A DNA stretch of 49,883 nucleotides from positions 1-49,883 of the forward strand of contig NZ_JMCL01000141.1 of the NCBI RefSeq assembly GCF_000690905.1, read 5' to 3'. The notes beneath the pieces were generated by a model. The model ran no database searches, was not told where the DNA came from, and saw only the letters and a list, made by a program, of their open reading frames with translations. This document shows, piece after piece, positions 8,581 through 16,190 of this stretch. Numbering within the stretch: the stretch's first letter is position 1; each line of letters opens with the position of its first letter. The translations under genes and the position numbers were made by a program. Source of the stretch: Pseudomonas sp. Ant30-3. Its GTDB lineage: Bacteria > Pseudomonadota > Gammaproteobacteria > Pseudomonadales > Pseudomonadaceae.

Positions 8581-8609
8581 AAATTAGCCGGGCGACGGGG
8601 GCAAGTCAA
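8581..8609 (-). promoter_or_regulatory. Sigma-70 promoter of the attenuated threonine dehydratase transcript
   Basis: Minus strand: TTGACT (8609-8604), a 17-base spacer, TAATTT (8586-8581). The last base of the -10 is 7 positions before the A of the leader ATG (8574), which would place +1 on that A. Confidence 0.65.
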
Positions 8610-8662
8610 TAGGCAATCAAACGCATAGCGTGACCCTGACCCGTGTGTTTCAAAGTGGCAAT

Positions 8663-8965
8663 TCATTCCCTTTTACTTCTTATCTCCACTAAATTGCCGT
8701 CGAGAAACCGCAAGTAGTAGAGCATGCCAGCGCGTGGACCGTAGAGCCACCTTTCCACCGGCAACGACTTATAAAGGACTTGTCCATTGCTACCTACGAT
8801 AGGATCAATGACCTGACGGTTAGCGGGTTGCCCGCATTTCTTAAGTACGTCAACAGTGGTGTCACCCTCGTCAATAATGCCTTTTTGACAACGCATCGAG
8901 GCTTCTGCCATGCCGCCCATGGAAAGCAGGCTTATGCCAGTGATAATGACTGCGTAGTTTTTCAC
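8663..8965 (-). CDS. DUF2845 family small exported protein
   Basis: 100 residues starting at a GTG with AAGGA 7 bases upstream. An N-terminal signal peptide (MKNYAVIITGISLLSMGGMAEAS) is followed by the DUF2845 pattern of two cysteines: one in SMRCQKGIIDEGDTTVDVLKKC just after the leader, and the second in LKKCGQPA. The rest is a small beta-rich domain ending in VEIRSKRE. Predicted to be periplasmic; molecular function unknown for the family. It lies 34 bases downstream of the repeat-protein gene on the same strand and may share its transcript. Confidence 0.85.
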   Translation of the reverse strand: MKNYAVIITGISLLSMGGMAEASMRCQKGIIDEGDTTVDVLKKCGQPANRQVIDPIVGSNGQVLYKSLPVERWLYGPRAGMLYYLRFLDGNLVEIRSKRE

Positions 8966-8999
8966 GACAGTTTCCTTAGTTTGACGAGGGTGATCCCAC

Positions 9000-10136
9000 T
9001 CAGCCCGCGGCTCTGACTAGGGCTGTTAGTGAGGCTGTAGTTTGTACCTGCGCCGTGTTAACACTTATCGTGACGTTAGCGCCAGCCGCTGCTGTGGCTT
9101 GCGCTAACTGGTCAGCTGAAGCTTGAGCGCCGTTGAAATCAAATGCCAATGCCTTGCTTCCAGCTGCCTGGATAATTGAAATCAGCGTAGGTGTAAGAAT
9201 AGTCTGTGCGGTATTCACACTGATGCTTGTGTTAGCGCCAGCAGCTGCTACCGTTTGCTTGATCTGGTCACCGACATTGCCAGAAAGTTGAGCGCCATTG
9301 AAGTCAGCCGTAAATTGTTTGCTTCCCGCAGCTTGAATTATGGATACCAGGGCGTTCAACTGCAACGACTGTGCTGAATCAAGCCCAACGCTCGTATTGA
9401 CTCCTGCAGCTGCGAGCGCCTGCTTTAGTTGATCCCCAGGATTACCCGAAAGCTTAGATCCTGCGAAGCTCAGGTGAAGGTTTTTACTCCCTGCGGCCTG
9501 GACAATCGAGACAAGCGTAGACGTCAGAAGAGCCTGCCCTTCACCAACGCTGATGTTGGTGTTCACCCCGGCTGCTGCGAGCGCTTGTTTAATCTGGTCG
9601 CCAGAATTTCCAGAAAGTTTACTTCCATCAAAAGCGGCGCTAAATTGTTTGTTACCAGCAACTTGGATTACCGAGACCAAGTTAGAGGATTGCAAAGATT
9701 GAGCGCTGTTAACGCTCACTCTACTGTTGCCCCCCGCTGCAGCGAGCGCCTGTTTCAACTGATCTCCTGGATTGCCGGAAAGCTGGGCACCATTGAAATG
9801 GGCATGCAATTGCTTACTGCCCGCTGCTTGTATCACAGAAACAATCACCGCGGTTTGGACTGCCTGGGCTGTGTTTATACTTACGGTTGTAGCGGCACCT
9901 GCCGCCACCAAAGCTTGTTTTAGCTGGTCACCCTGATTTCCTGAGAGCTGGGCGCCGTTGAACTCTAGGTTCAAAATTTTACTGCCAGCGGCTTGAATGA
10001 TTCTTGTCAGTGTAGATGTAGGAAGTGATTGAGCAGTATTTATGTTAACGGACGTATTAGCGCCCGCAGAATTTAAAATGGTAATCAACTGATCGCTGGA
10101 TGCTTGAGCCCCATTAAAAGTAAGCTGCAAATTCAC
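9000..10136 (-). CDS. Unrecognised protein made entirely of 14 beta-alpha (LRR-like) repeats
   Basis: 378 residues, GTG start with AAGGA 6 bases upstream. The whole sequence consists of two alternating motifs with no other domain and no signal peptide. Motif A (25-28 residues) runs hydrophobic strand, FNGAQLSGNPGDQ, then helix LKQALAAAG. Motif B (26-27 residues) runs strand VSVNTAQ, then helix LVSIIQAAGS. A and B alternate seven times each, giving a 55-residue super-repeat (units starting near residues 7, 59, 114, 169, 224, 279 and 334); the first and last A motifs lack the LSGNxG insert. The strand-loop-helix pattern with Asn at the turn resembles ribonuclease-inhibitor-type leucine-rich repeats, so a curved solenoid that binds a partner is a fair guess. 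DNA copies are diverged and GC is lower than in flanking genes. I do not recognise the family. Confidence 0.85.
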   Translation of the reverse strand: MNLQLTFNGAQASSDQLITILNSAGANTSVNINTAQSLPTSTLTRIIQAAGSKILNLEFNGAQLSGNQGDQLKQALVAAGAATTVSINTAQAVQTAVIVSVIQAAGSKQLHAHFNGAQLSGNPGDQLKQALAAAGGNSRVSVNSAQSLQSSNLVSVIQVAGNKQFSAAFDGSKLSGNSGDQIKQALAAAGVNTNISVGEGQALLTSTLVSIVQAAGSKNLHLSFAGSKLSGNPGDQLKQALAAAGVNTSVGLDSAQSLQLNALVSIIQAAGSKQFTADFNGAQLSGNVGDQIKQTVAAAGANTSISVNTAQTILTPTLISIIQAAGSKALAFDFNGAQASADQLAQATAAAGANVTISVNTAQVQTTASLTALVRAAG

Positions 10137-10210
10137 GTGATATCCTTTTCAGTAATTAAGTATATTTCCCGCTATCCTGCGCAAATATAAGCCTCGCACA
10201 CGAAGATTGA

Positions 10211-10438
10211 TCACCGATTCCTCGGCAACGAACAAACTTTAGATGAGCTTTCCGCGGACTGATACCCGGTATAGGCGTTTCGGAGACGTCCTACAACCTT
10301 CTCGGAAATCCCCTCGTTCTCCGTTTTTTTACCGCACGCAGCACACGCTTTTGACGGAACATCAACGTCCTTCGGTACCTGCAACCCACCGCGCGATTGC
10401 TGGATCGTAACCATCAACGTTCGATTTGATCCTGCCAT
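10211..10438 (-). CDS. Doubtful small ORF with a CxxC motif
   Basis: About 75 residues from ATG 10438 (MAGSNRTLMVTIQQ); it contains KACAACGKK, a possible metal-binding or redox CxxC, and a basic C-terminal half. The Shine-Dalgarno sequence is weak. The frame stays open further upstream to 10570, where it would overlap the start of the divergent HIT gene. It lies in the 374-bp low-GC gap between the repeat-protein gene and the HIT gene, in which I see nothing else convincing. It could be a real small gene, a gene fragment or chance. Confidence 0.25.
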   Translation of the reverse strand: MAGSNRTLMVTIQQSRGGLQVPKDVDVPSKACAACGKKTENEGISEKVVGRLRNAYTGYQSAESSSKVCSLPRNR

Positions 10439-10510
10439 ACCTATGACGCTTCTGAACCACCCCGCGATGGCATATTCTCCGGACAGCCCTTCAATCAAAG
10501 GCACCCCTGC

Positions 10511-10993
10511 ATGGAAATACCAGCAAACTTCATCATCCATGAAACCACCCACTGGATCGTCAATCACCACATGTCATCCGCCCTCCCCGGCTACCTGATG
10601 CTGGGGTCGAGGGCTCACGTCAACTCATTGGGCGACCTTCCCGGCGAAGCGCTGGCTGAACTGGGTGGCCTGCTGGCAACCGTGCAGGAAACCCTCGAAA
10701 CGCGACTCAAGCCAAAATGGCTCTACATCAGCCGCTTCGGTCACGATCCAGGTCATGCCATCCATTTTCATTTCATTCCGGTGTATCACTGGGTGGAAGA
10801 GCTATTCTGGAACGATCCGCGCTACAGGCTTTTGAACACGTTCGCGTCGAAGGAAAACGCCCAGTCGCTGACCGACGGCGCGGAGATGACACTGTTCGTC
10901 TGGCGCGAATTTGGCGAGAGCCCTGAGCCACCCGCTATTCAGGGCCCCTCGGTCGCTGCAGTCATTAAAGAGTTGCGTCAGGCGTTCAAATAG
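10511..10993 (+). CDS. HIT-superfamily protein
   Basis: 160 residues. HIT proteins are nucleotidyl hydrolases or transferases whose active site is a histidine triad near the C-terminus. Here the motif reads HAIHFHFIPVY at about residues 83-93, so the His-x-His-x core is present although the first His is offset from the canonical spacing. The upstream part (SSALPGYLMLGSRAHVNSLGDLPGEALAELGGLLATV) is the normal HIT strand-and-helix region containing the phosphate-binding histidine (RAHV). The substrate is unknown; Ap4A-type dinucleotides are typical. AAAGG about 9 bases before the ATG. It stands alone, divergent from the accessory patch to its left. Confidence 0.82.
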   Translation: MEIPANFIIHETTHWIVNHHMSSALPGYLMLGSRAHVNSLGDLPGEALAELGGLLATVQETLETRLKPKWLYISRFGHDPGHAIHFHFIPVYHWVEELFWNDPRYRLLNTFASKENAQSLTDGAEMTLFVWREFGESPEPPAIQGPSVAAVIKELRQAFK

Positions 10994-11028
10994 CAGAACA
11001 CCCTGTGTGCAACCGGGAGTCAAAGCGC

Positions 11029-11703
11029 ATGTGCAGAATCCGCTTCTTGATAGTTGCCGTGCTGATCGCGTGCACGGGGCAAGTGATGGCCGACACCTTG
11101 AAAATCGCCGTGATCGGCGCCGGGAAAGTCGGCGGCACACTGGGCACGCTTTGGGTCAAGGCGGGTCACGAGGTGATGTTTTCTTCACGTCACCCTGAGC
11201 AATTGCAGACGCTGGTCGACGCCGCTGGCCCGAAAGCGCGGGCAGGCTCGGTGAGCGATGCGGCCGCGTGGGGCGACGTGATTGTGTTGAGTGTTCCCTA
11301 CGGTGCGATGCCGGTATTGTCCGAACAGTTGAAAGGCAAGCTGGAGGGCAAGGTCGTGTTCAGCACCAGCAATCCCTTCAGCGGCCGCGATGGCGAGGTC
11401 GGGCAGAAAGCGCTGGATCAGGGTGTCGCGCTCGCCGATCAGCATTACCTGCCCGGCGTGCATCTGGTGCGTGCCTTCAACGTCATCGGTGCCGCATCGA
11501 TGAAGAGCCAGTCCGGCGCCGGCAAAGCGATTGCGACGTTCGCTGACGACGCGCAAGCCCGGGATATGGGTGCCCGACTGGTGCGCGACGCCGGTTTCGT
11601 GCCGGTGCTGTTGCCGTTGTCGCGGGCGAACGAAGGCTTGCCGGGCGGACCTGCCAGTGGCGTATTGAGCGAGGCGCAAATGCGACAAAAGCTCGGCCTG
11701 TAG
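11029..11703 (+). CDS. Exported NAD(P)-binding protein, F420-dependent NADP oxidoreductase-like
   Basis: 224 residues from the ATG at 11029 (GGGAG upstream). The body is a Rossmann domain: KIAVIGAGKVGGTLG dinucleotide loop, SSRHPEQL cofactor-selecting turn, DVIVLSVPYGAMPVL, then the FNVIGAASM and DARDMG regions typical of the F420-dependent NADP oxidoreductase/ProC-like family. What is odd is the start: MCRIRFLIVAVLIACTGQVMADTLKIAV reads as a Sec signal peptide with a plausible cleavage after VMA, directly before the Rossmann fold. An NAD(P)-dependent enzyme in the periplasm would be unusual, and the hydrophobic stretch could instead be a membrane anchor. Family is confident, reaction unknown. 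Confidence 0.8.
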   Translation: MCRIRFLIVAVLIACTGQVMADTLKIAVIGAGKVGGTLGTLWVKAGHEVMFSSRHPEQLQTLVDAAGPKARAGSVSDAAAWGDVIVLSVPYGAMPVLSEQLKGKLEGKVVFSTSNPFSGRDGEVGQKALDQGVALADQHYLPGVHLVRAFNVIGAASMKSQSGAGKAIATFADDAQARDMGARLVRDAGFVPVLLPLSRANEGLPGGPASGVLSEAQMRQKLGL

Positions 11704-11708
11704 CAGGG

Positions 11709-12611
11709 CTACTCTAGGCTCAATGGCGCGGGCGGCATCAACGTCGCAATCAACGCCCTCACCGTCCCCGGCAACGCATCGAGCTCACGCACCAGAATAC
11801 TGCGCTCGCGCACGGCCCACGGCTCGTCGAGCTGGATCGTCACTAGGTGCATGGTGCGGCTGTGACGCAGGGCTGCGGATTCGGGGATGACGCCAATGCC
11901 GACGCCCGCCTCCACCATGCGGCAGATCGCCTCAAAACTGGACACCTGGATTCTCAGCGACAGGTTCTGGCCCATCCGTTCGACGTGGTCACGCAAAAAA
12001 CTCAACAGGGTGCTGCCTTCATGCAGACCGATGTGCTGAAACGCCAGGGTCTGTTTTAAGGTGATTTTTTTCTGCTTCGCTAGCTCATGCCCCACCGGCA
12101 CGATCAGCACCAGGCGATCGGTGCTGAAGTGAAGGACTTGCAGGCCGGCGGCTTCGACCGGCCCGGCAATGATGCCCATGTCGGTGCTGCCATCGAGCAC
12201 GCCACGGACGATGTCGCGTGATAAGCGCTCTTGCAGGTCGACGGTCACGCCGGGGCGCTTGGCGAGGAAACCGGCGAGCACTTCCGGCAGAAATTCGGTG
12301 ACGGCGGTGGTGTTGGCAAAGATGCGGATGTGGCCGGAGGAGTCGGTGCCGAAGTGGGTGAATTCGGCTTTCAGGTAGTCCACCTGCGTCATGATCAGCC
12401 GTGCGTGCTTGAGCAATTTATGCCCGGCTGGCGTCAGCTCGACGCCGCGACTGTCGCGGTACAGCAGGCGAGTGTCGAGCTGACCTTCGAGGGCTTTGAT
12501 GCGCGCACTGGCGGCAGCGGGTGACAGAAAGGCGCGGCGCGCGCCCTGGGTCAGGCTCGGCGACTCACCGATATGGATGAAAAGACGCAGGTCAGCCAGG
12601 TCGAAATGCAT
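11709..12611 (-). CDS. LysR-family regulator of the itaconate-type operon (RipR-like)
   Basis: About 300 residues from the ATG at 12611 (LADLRLFIHIGESPSLTQGARR opens the helix-turn-helix; AAASARIKALEGQL is the recognition helix). The C-terminal part is the usual two-lobed effector-binding domain (DLQERLSRDIVRGVLDGSTDMGIIAGP, then VGIGVIPESAA). It is transcribed away from the catabolic operon starting at 12739, the same arrangement as the regulator next to the Pseudomonas itaconate genes, so it probably senses itaconate or a CoA ester from that pathway. A TTG 15 bases further upstream is a less likely start. Confidence 0.88.
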   Translation of the reverse strand: MHFDLADLRLFIHIGESPSLTQGARRAFLSPAAASARIKALEGQLDTRLLYRDSRGVELTPAGHKLLKHARLIMTQVDYLKAEFTHFGTDSSGHIRIFANTTAVTEFLPEVLAGFLAKRPGVTVDLQERLSRDIVRGVLDGSTDMGIIAGPVEAAGLQVLHFSTDRLVLIVPVGHELAKQKKITLKQTLAFQHIGLHEGSTLLSFLRDHVERMGQNLSLRIQVSSFEAICRMVEAGVGIGVIPESAALRHSRTMHLVTIQLDEPWAVRERSILVRELDALPGTVRALIATLMPPAPLSLE

Positions 12612-12643
12612 GGTCGTGTCCGGCAATACAAGACGCGTTCAGC

Positions 12644-12684
12644 ATACATGAACGCCGGTATACGCAAATGCAAATTCTCAGAAT
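12644..12684. promoter_or_regulatory. Candidate LysR operator sites in the divergent promoter
   Basis: The 127-bp gap holds ATAC-N10-GTAT (12644-12661) and the short palindrome ATTCTCAGAAT (12674-12684). Symmetric dyads of this kind between a LysR gene and its divergent target are typical binding sites. No clear -35/-10 pair could be assigned. Confidence 0.35.
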
Positions 12685-12738
12685 GCCGAGGGGCTCGCAT
12701 GATCGATGCACAAGAACAAATGCAGAGGCTGCCCGGAT

Positions 12739-13578
12739 ATGAACGTTTCCACTTCGCCCACGGATTTCAGTGCGTGGATCGGCCGCACGGAAGAAGCCCA
12801 TGACGTGCTCAGCCGGAACCTGGTCAAGCGCATCGCCGCGACGTTCGGCGAAGCGGCACCGGCCGATGGCGAGGCGCTGCCGGCGCTGTGGCAATGGTGT
12901 TTTTTCCAGGAGCCGCTGTTCGAAACCCAGCTGGGCGGCGATGGCCACCCGGCGCGTGGAGGCTTCCTGCCCCCGGCCGACAACCGCAACCGCATGTGGG
13001 CCGGTGGTCGCGTTGAGTTCATCCAGCCGCTGATCATCGGCGCCGAAGCACACCGCTTATCGACCCTCCTGCGCGTTGAAGAAAAGCACGGCCGCAGTGG
13101 TTCGCTGCTGTTCGTGACGGTGCGGCATGACTATTCGCAGAACGGTCAACTGTGCGTGCGCGAAGAGCAGGACATCGTTTACCGCGAGCCCAACCCACCG
13201 AAACTCGACAGCGGCCAGGCGCCGGAAGCGGGTGACTGGAGCGAAACCATTTCACCGACGCCGACCCTGCTCTTTCGATACTCCGCCGTGACCTTCAACG
13301 GCCACCGCATTCACTACGACTATCCCTACGTCACCGCCACTGAAGGCTACCCGAACCTGGTGGTGCACGGGCCGATGATCGCCACGTTCAACCTGCGCGC
13401 TTTCATCCGCGCCAACCCCGACAAACGCGTGCGGCACTTCGCTTATCGCGGCGTGCGGCCGTTGAACGTGCCCACCCCGTTTCAAGTGGGCGGACGCATC
13501 GTTGACGCCGGTACAGCGCAGTTGTGGGCCGGCAATGCAGCCGGTGTCGCCCAGACCGCCGAAGTCGTTTTCGACTGA
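12739..13578 (+). CDS. ich: Itaconyl-CoA hydratase-type MaoC/FAS1-like dehydratase
   Basis: About 279 residues from the ATG at 12739 (MNVSTSPTDFSAWIGR; AGAGG 10 bases upstream). It belongs to the double hot-dog hydratases known as mesaconyl-C4-CoA or itaconyl-CoA hydratase. The N-terminal half contains WQWCFFQEP and GGFLPPADNRNRMWAGGRVEF. The C-terminal half carries the hydratase motif FNGHRIHYDYPYVTATEGYPNLVVHGP with the catalytic Asp/His pair. In the itaconate pathway it hydrates itaconyl-CoA to citramalyl-CoA. It opens an operon whose order matches the Pseudomonas aeruginosa itaconate cluster (hydratase, acyl-CoA dehydrogenase, MmgE/PrpD, CoA transferase, lyase, TRAP). Substrate is inferred from that context. 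Confidence 0.87.
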   Translation: MNVSTSPTDFSAWIGRTEEAHDVLSRNLVKRIAATFGEAAPADGEALPALWQWCFFQEPLFETQLGGDGHPARGGFLPPADNRNRMWAGGRVEFIQPLIIGAEAHRLSTLLRVEEKHGRSGSLLFVTVRHDYSQNGQLCVREEQDIVYREPNPPKLDSGQAPEAGDWSETISPTPTLLFRYSAVTFNGHRIHYDYPYVTATEGYPNLVVHGPMIATFNLRAFIRANPDKRVRHFAYRGVRPLNVPTPFQVGGRIVDAGTAQLWAGNAAGVAQTAEVVFD

Positions 13579-13644
13579 AACCTTTTCCGTGAACGTTGCC
13601 CTTTGCCGGGCGGCGTGCCGCTGATTGATCCAGAGAGCCTGACC

Positions 13645-14808
13645 ATGAACCCTTATGACGACGAAGACCTCAATGCCATCCGCGACGGCGTGCGCGCCCT
13701 CTGCGCTGAATTCGATGAAGCGTACTGGCGGCAGATTGACGAACAGAAAGGTTTCCCGGAAGCGTTCGTCAAAGCCCTGACCGATGCCGGCTGGTTGTCG
13801 GCGATGATCCCCGCCGAGTACGGCGGCTCGGGCCTGGGGCTGGCCGAAGCCTCGGTGATTCTGGAAGAAGTGAACGCCTGCGGCGGCAACTCCGGCACCG
13901 TGCATGGCCAGATGTACAACATGTTCACGCTGCTGCGCCACGGCAGCGAGGCGCAGAAAAGTCACTACCTGCCCAAACTCGCCAGCGGCGAATTGCGCCT
14001 GCAATCGATGGCGGTGACCGAGCCTTCCACCGGCACCGACACCACCAAGATCAAGACCACCGCCGTCAAACAGGGCGACAAGTACATCATCAACGGCCAG
14101 AAAGTGTGGATCTCGCGGGTGCAGCATTCCGACCTGATGATCCTGCTGGCACGCACCACGCCGCTGGCCGAGGTGAAGAAAAAATCCGAAGGCATGTCGA
14201 TTTTCATCGTCGACCTGCGCGAAGCCATCGGCAAAGGGCTGACCGTTCAGCCAATCGCCAACATGGTCAATCACGAAACCAACGAGCTGTTCTTCGATAA
14301 CCTCGAACTGCCGGCCGACAGCCTGATCGGCGAAGAAGGCAAAGGCTTCAAATACATCCTCGACGGGCTCAATGCCGAACGCACACTGATCGCCGCCGAG
14401 TGCATCGGTGACGGGCGCTGGTTCATCGAAAAAGCCAGTGCCTACGCCCGTGATCGGGTGGTGTTCGGCCGCCCGATCGGGCAGAACCAGGGCGTGCAAT
14501 TCCCGATTGCCGAAGCGCATATCGAGATCGAAGCCGCCGACCTGATGCGCTGGCGCGCCTGCGAGGAATACGACAACGGCAAGAACGCCGGGGCCAGCGC
14601 CAACATGGCCAAATACCTCGCCGCCAAAGCTTCATGGGAGGCCGCCAACGCCTGCCTGCAAACCCACGGCGGCTTCGGTTTCGCCTGTGAATACGACGTC
14701 GAACGCAAGTTCCGCGAGACCCGGCTCTATCAGGTGGCACCGATCTCCACCAACCTGATTCTTTCCTACGTCGCCGAGCACCTGCTCGAACTGCCACGCA
14801 GCTTCTGA
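13645..14808 (+). CDS. Acyl-CoA dehydrogenase of the itaconate-type operon
   Basis: About 387 residues from the ATG at 13645 (MNPYDDEDLNAIRDGV). FAD flavoenzyme fold: N-terminal helices, GWLSAMIPAEYGGSGL, flavin-contacting MAVTEPSTGTDTTKI and INGQKVWISRVQHSD, then the C-terminal helical domain (RVVFGRPIGQNQGVQF, NACLQTHGGFGFACEYDVERKFRE). The medium-chain-type catalytic Glu position (YEGT) reads YQVA here, while an AER triplet at LDGLNAERTLI sits where isovaleryl-CoA dehydrogenase has its catalytic Glu, so it probably uses that alternative base. The partner substrate in this pathway is not established; a methylsuccinyl- or other branched C5-dicarboxyl-CoA is plausible. Confidence 0.9.
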   Translation: MNPYDDEDLNAIRDGVRALCAEFDEAYWRQIDEQKGFPEAFVKALTDAGWLSAMIPAEYGGSGLGLAEASVILEEVNACGGNSGTVHGQMYNMFTLLRHGSEAQKSHYLPKLASGELRLQSMAVTEPSTGTDTTKIKTTAVKQGDKYIINGQKVWISRVQHSDLMILLARTTPLAEVKKKSEGMSIFIVDLREAIGKGLTVQPIANMVNHETNELFFDNLELPADSLIGEEGKGFKYILDGLNAERTLIAAECIGDGRWFIEKASAYARDRVVFGRPIGQNQGVQFPIAEAHIEIEAADLMRWRACEEYDNGKNAGASANMAKYLAAKASWEAANACLQTHGGFGFACEYDVERKFRETRLYQVAPISTNLILSYVAEHLLELPRSF

Positions 14809-14818
14809 GGCCCCGCCC

Positions 14819-16168
14819 ATGCACCACACCGATGCTTTGGCCACGTTCCTGGCCGACCTGAATTACGCGCAGATTCCCGACGCCGTGCTCGCCCGCACCG
14901 AAGACCTGTTTCTCGACTGGATCGGCTCGGCGCTGGCCAGTCAGGGCGCTCGGCCGATTCCGCTGTTCGAGCGCTACGCCGAGCGCATGGGTCCGGCCGA
15001 CGGTAACGCCAAAATCCTCGTCAGCGGACGTGGCACGTCCGCGTACTTTGCTGCATTCGTCAACGGCGCCTCTTCACATCTGGTGGAGCAGGACGACCTG
15101 CACAACAGTTCCGTGCTGCACCCGGCCACGGTGGTTTTTTCTGCGGTGCTGGCGGCGGCTCAGGACTTGAACAAGTCTGGCAAGGACCTGCTGCTGGCGT
15201 CGGTCGCAGGCTACGAAGCGGGCATTCGCATTGGCGAATTCATGGGCCGGTCGCACTACCGAATCTTCCACACCACCGCCACCGTCGGCACCCTCGCCGC
15301 TGCGGTGGGCGTCGGCAAGTTGTTGGGTTTCGACAAGGAACAATTCATCAATGTGCTGGGCAGCGCCGGCACTCAGGCGGCCGGTTTGTGGGAGTTCTTG
15401 CGCGATGCCGCAGACTCCAAACAACTGCACACCGCCAAAGCGGCCGCTGATGGTTTGCTCGCCGCTTACATGACCGAGGACGGCTTGACCGGCGCGCGCA
15501 ACATTCTTGAAGGCGAGCAAGGTATGGCCGCCGGCATGTCGACCGATGCCGACCCGAGCAGGTTGTCCGATCGGCTGGGCACGCGCTGGGCGCTGGCGGA
15601 AACCTCGTTCAAGTTCCACGCTTCCTGCCGCCACACGCACCCCGCCGCTGACGCCTTGCTGCAGTTGATGCAAACCGAAGGCTTGCGCCACGACCAGATC
15701 GCCAAGGTGGTCACTCGCGTGCACCAGGGCGCCATCGACGTGCTGGGCCGCGTGGTCAAACCGAGCACCGTGCATCAAGCCAAATTTTCCATGGGCGCCG
15801 TGTTGGGGCTGATCGCCGTGCACGGCAGCGCGCAGTTGATCGAGTTTCGCGACCTGGCCCTGACCGATCCCGACGTCGATGCTTTTCGTGAAAAAGTCAG
15901 CATGGAACTCGACCCCGAAGTCGATAACGCCTACCCGGCGCGCTGGCTCGGCCGCGTGATCGTCATCACCACCGACGGCCGCACGCTGACCGCCGCCATC
16001 GACGAGCCCAAAGGCGACCCCGGCAACACGCTGACCCGCCCGGAATTGGCCGCGAAGTTCCAACGCCTGCTGGCGTTTTCTGGAGCGCGCACGCCAGAGC
16101 AAGGCGAAGCACTGATCGACAAGGTCTGGCATTTGCGCGATGCGCAGGCGCTGGCAGATCTGATTTAA
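14819..16168 (+). CDS. MmgE/PrpD family protein
   Basis: 449 residues, starting 10 bases after the acyl-CoA dehydrogenase stop. The family includes 2-methylcitrate dehydratase and cis-aconitate decarboxylase. Typical features: FLDWIGSALAS near the start, FAAFVNGASSHLVEQDDLHNSSVLHPATVVFSAVLA (the conserved His/Asp-rich region), YEAGIRIGEFMGRSHYRIFHTTATVGTLAAAVGVGKLLG, and FKFHASCRHTHPAADALL in the lid domain. It occupies the same place in the itaconate cluster of P. aeruginosa, where its exact reaction is not settled to my knowledge; cis-aconitate or another C5/C6 tricarboxylate-type acid is possible. Confidence 0.9.
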   Translation: MHHTDALATFLADLNYAQIPDAVLARTEDLFLDWIGSALASQGARPIPLFERYAERMGPADGNAKILVSGRGTSAYFAAFVNGASSHLVEQDDLHNSSVLHPATVVFSAVLAAAQDLNKSGKDLLLASVAGYEAGIRIGEFMGRSHYRIFHTTATVGTLAAAVGVGKLLGFDKEQFINVLGSAGTQAAGLWEFLRDAADSKQLHTAKAAADGLLAAYMTEDGLTGARNILEGEQGMAAGMSTDADPSRLSDRLGTRWALAETSFKFHASCRHTHPAADALLQLMQTEGLRHDQIAKVVTRVHQGAIDVLGRVVKPSTVHQAKFSMGAVLGLIAVHGSAQLIEFRDLALTDPDVDAFREKVSMELDPEVDNAYPARWLGRVIVITTDGRTLTAAIDEPKGDPGNTLTRPELAAKFQRLLAFSGARTPEQGEALIDKVWHLRDAQALADLI

Positions 16169-16190
16169 CCGTTGCGAACAGGTGACCGAA

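Noticed and set aside
13252..14520. 422-codon minus-strand frame
   Set aside because: Antisense shadow of the MaoC and acyl-CoA dehydrogenase genes in GC-rich DNA; low-complexity His/Gln/Gly-rich translation.
15074..16132. 352-codon minus-strand frame
   Set aside because: Antisense to the MmgE/PrpD gene.
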